Below are positions 5,449-6,277 of a stretch of DNA of 6,277 bases, piece after piece. Each line of letters begins with the position of its first letter. The first letter of the stretch is position 1. The position numbers and the translations under genes are program-made. The stretch comes from DATLFI01 sp035524895 (lineage in GTDB: Bacteria > Acidobacteriota > Thermoanaerobaculia > Multivoradales > Multivoraceae), in contig DATLFI010000211.1 of the NCBI GenBank assembly GCA_035524895.1, positions 1 through 6,277 of the forward strand, given 5' to 3'. Under the pieces are notes generated by a model that worked only from the letters and a program-made list of their open reading frames with translations, was not told the DNA's origin and did no database searches.

Positions 5449-6277
5449 CCGATCATCCCCACGTCGATCGGATTGGTGCTGCCGCTCCGGGCAAAGCGTC
5501 GCCCGTAGTAGAGCATCTCAGCGAAGAGCGGTACGGGGTCGCTCCAGCGGAAGTCGTCGTGGGATTGGGCGCGCCGGCGGAGCATTCCCCAGAATGCGGA
5601 GCCGATTCCCGACAGGCCCTCCATCCGCGCCGCATGCACCAGATGGATGAGCTCGCCGACCAGCCAGCGCGATCGGACGCCGAGTCGGTACTCCGTCACC
5701 AAATCGACGTCGCCCTCGAGCGCCATCCGATAGAGCAGCCAAGGGAAGTCGACGCCTGCCGCGACAGCGAGGTCGAGGGCTCCCCAGAAGCGGGGATTGA
5801 CCTCGATCAGGACCTGACGGTCCCGTTCCTCGTCGTGGATGAAATCGAGGTGCGCAACTCCGTGCCAGCCCAGGGGTTCGAGGAGCGTCCGCGCGTGCTC
5901 GACGAGATCTGGCCTCTCGACGCTCTCCCGCAGGACGCTGGTCCCGAGGCGTCCCTCCTTCGAAAGCAGGTAGCGCTCACAGAAGGCGGCTCGCAGCTCG
6001 CCGTGACAAAACAGCACACAGACGCCGTACCCCGGCCCCTCGACGTACTCCTGCACGATCGGCCCCCGATCGCCGTCGAGGCCGTACCGGGAGCGCAGAA
6101 ACCCGATCTTCTCGCTGCACTCGGCGGGGCTCGACACTATGAAGACACCCTTTGCGCTGTTGCCGATCTGTGGCTTGACGATGGCCGGGAAGGCGACCGA
6201 GGCGTTCAGGGTCTCGCCGTTCGTCGACAGCTCGGCACGATAGGTGGCCGGCACCGGAATCCCAGCGCTCCGAGCGT
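5445..6277 (-). CDS. ATP-grasp domain ligase, C-terminal part (5' end beyond window)
   Basis: The reading frame stays open to the right edge. The codons before a possible internal GTG at 6254 read ARSAGIP, which runs into VPAT, a typical ATP-grasp stretch. So the gene starts outside the window and about 276 C-terminal residues are seen. Fragment residues about 30-47 form the ATP-binding strand and glycine loop (FPAIVKP, K34, then GNSAKGV). QEYVEG lies near 75-80. HLDF (D144) and EVNPRFWG (158-165) supply the Mg-ATP-binding Asp, Glu and Asn. Known ATP-grasp enzymes join a carboxylate, activated as acylphosphate, to an amine or similar nucleophile. This one resembles the carbamoyl-phosphate-synthase/D-Ala-D-Ala-ligase-like proteins common in polysaccharide loci. 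The substrate is unknown; ligation of an amino acid or other acid to an amino sugar is inference. The stop overlaps the methyltransferase start as ATGA. Family is certain, function is not. Confidence 0.9.
   Translation of the reverse strand, partial: ARSAGIPVPATYRAELSTNGETLNASVAFPAIVKPQIGNSAKGVFIVSSPAECSEKIGFLRSRYGLDGDRGPIVQEYVEGPGYGVCVLFCHGELRAAFCERYLLSKEGRLGTSVLRESVERPDLVEHARTLLEPLGWHGVAHLDFIHDEERDRQVLIEVNPRFWGALDLAVAAGVDFPWLLYRMALEGDVDLVTEYRLGVRSRWLVGELIHLVHAARMEGLSGIGSAFWGMLRRRAQSHDDFRWSDPVPLFAEMLYYGRRFARSGSTNPIDVGMIG

Noticed and set aside
4724..5508. Alternative frames over the methyltransferase on both strands (4724-5413, 4785-5336, 4843-5508)
   Set aside because: None carries the methyltransferase motifs; the frame ending at 4681 does and abuts its neighbours exactly.
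1..6277. CRISPR array, tRNA, insertion sequence or tandem repeat
   Set aside because: No regularly spaced direct repeats, cloverleaf-like segment, transposase motif or terminal inverted repeat pair was seen by eye on either strand.

Overview
The window is a 6.3-kb piece of a surface-polysaccharide or glycoconjugate biosynthesis locus from a high-GC bacterium. All six genes lie on the minus strand and are packed as one apparent operon read from right to left. No rRNA, tRNA, transposase, CRISPR array or phage gene was seen. The organism cannot be named from this sequence. High GC with frequent GTG and TTG starts would suit Acidobacteriota, Myxococcota, Gemmatimonadota or similar lineages, but this is a guess.

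In transcription order the genes are: (1) the 3' part of an ATP-grasp ligase, cut by the right edge (5445-6277); (2) a class I SAM-dependent methyltransferase (4681-5448); (3) a divergent DegT/DnrJ/EryC1/StrS-family PLP aminotransferase (3449-4681); (4) a polytopic WecA/MraY-family polyprenyl-phosphate sugar-1-phosphate transferase (2500 to about 3462); (5) a canonical EpsN/PglE-like nucleotide-sugar 4-aminotransferase (1339-2478); (6) a non-hydrolysing UDP-GlcNAc 2-epimerase (177-1334). Junctions are very tight: an ATGA overlap, a TAGTG overlap, a likely 14-nt overlap, a 21-nt gap and a 4-nt gap. This points to cotranscription and translational coupling. The promoter must lie beyond the right edge.

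Inferred logic: genes 5 and 6 prepare an amino-sugar nucleotide (4-amination and C2 epimerisation). Gene 4 moves a sugar-1-phosphate onto the lipid carrier to start a glycan. Genes 1-3 look like a decoration module that could aminate, ligate an acid or amino acid to, and methylate a sugar. The needed 4,6-dehydratase, later glycosyltransferases, flippase and polymerase are not in the window.

Base composition is mosaic. Genes 3 and 4 are visibly more GC-rich than the flanking genes, consistent with an operon assembled from parts of different origin. The left 176 bases have no convincing gene but hold several inverted repeats. One is a perfect 9-bp hairpin whose loop and right arm contain a Shine-Dalgarno-like sequence and the ATG of a 40-codon plus-strand reading frame.
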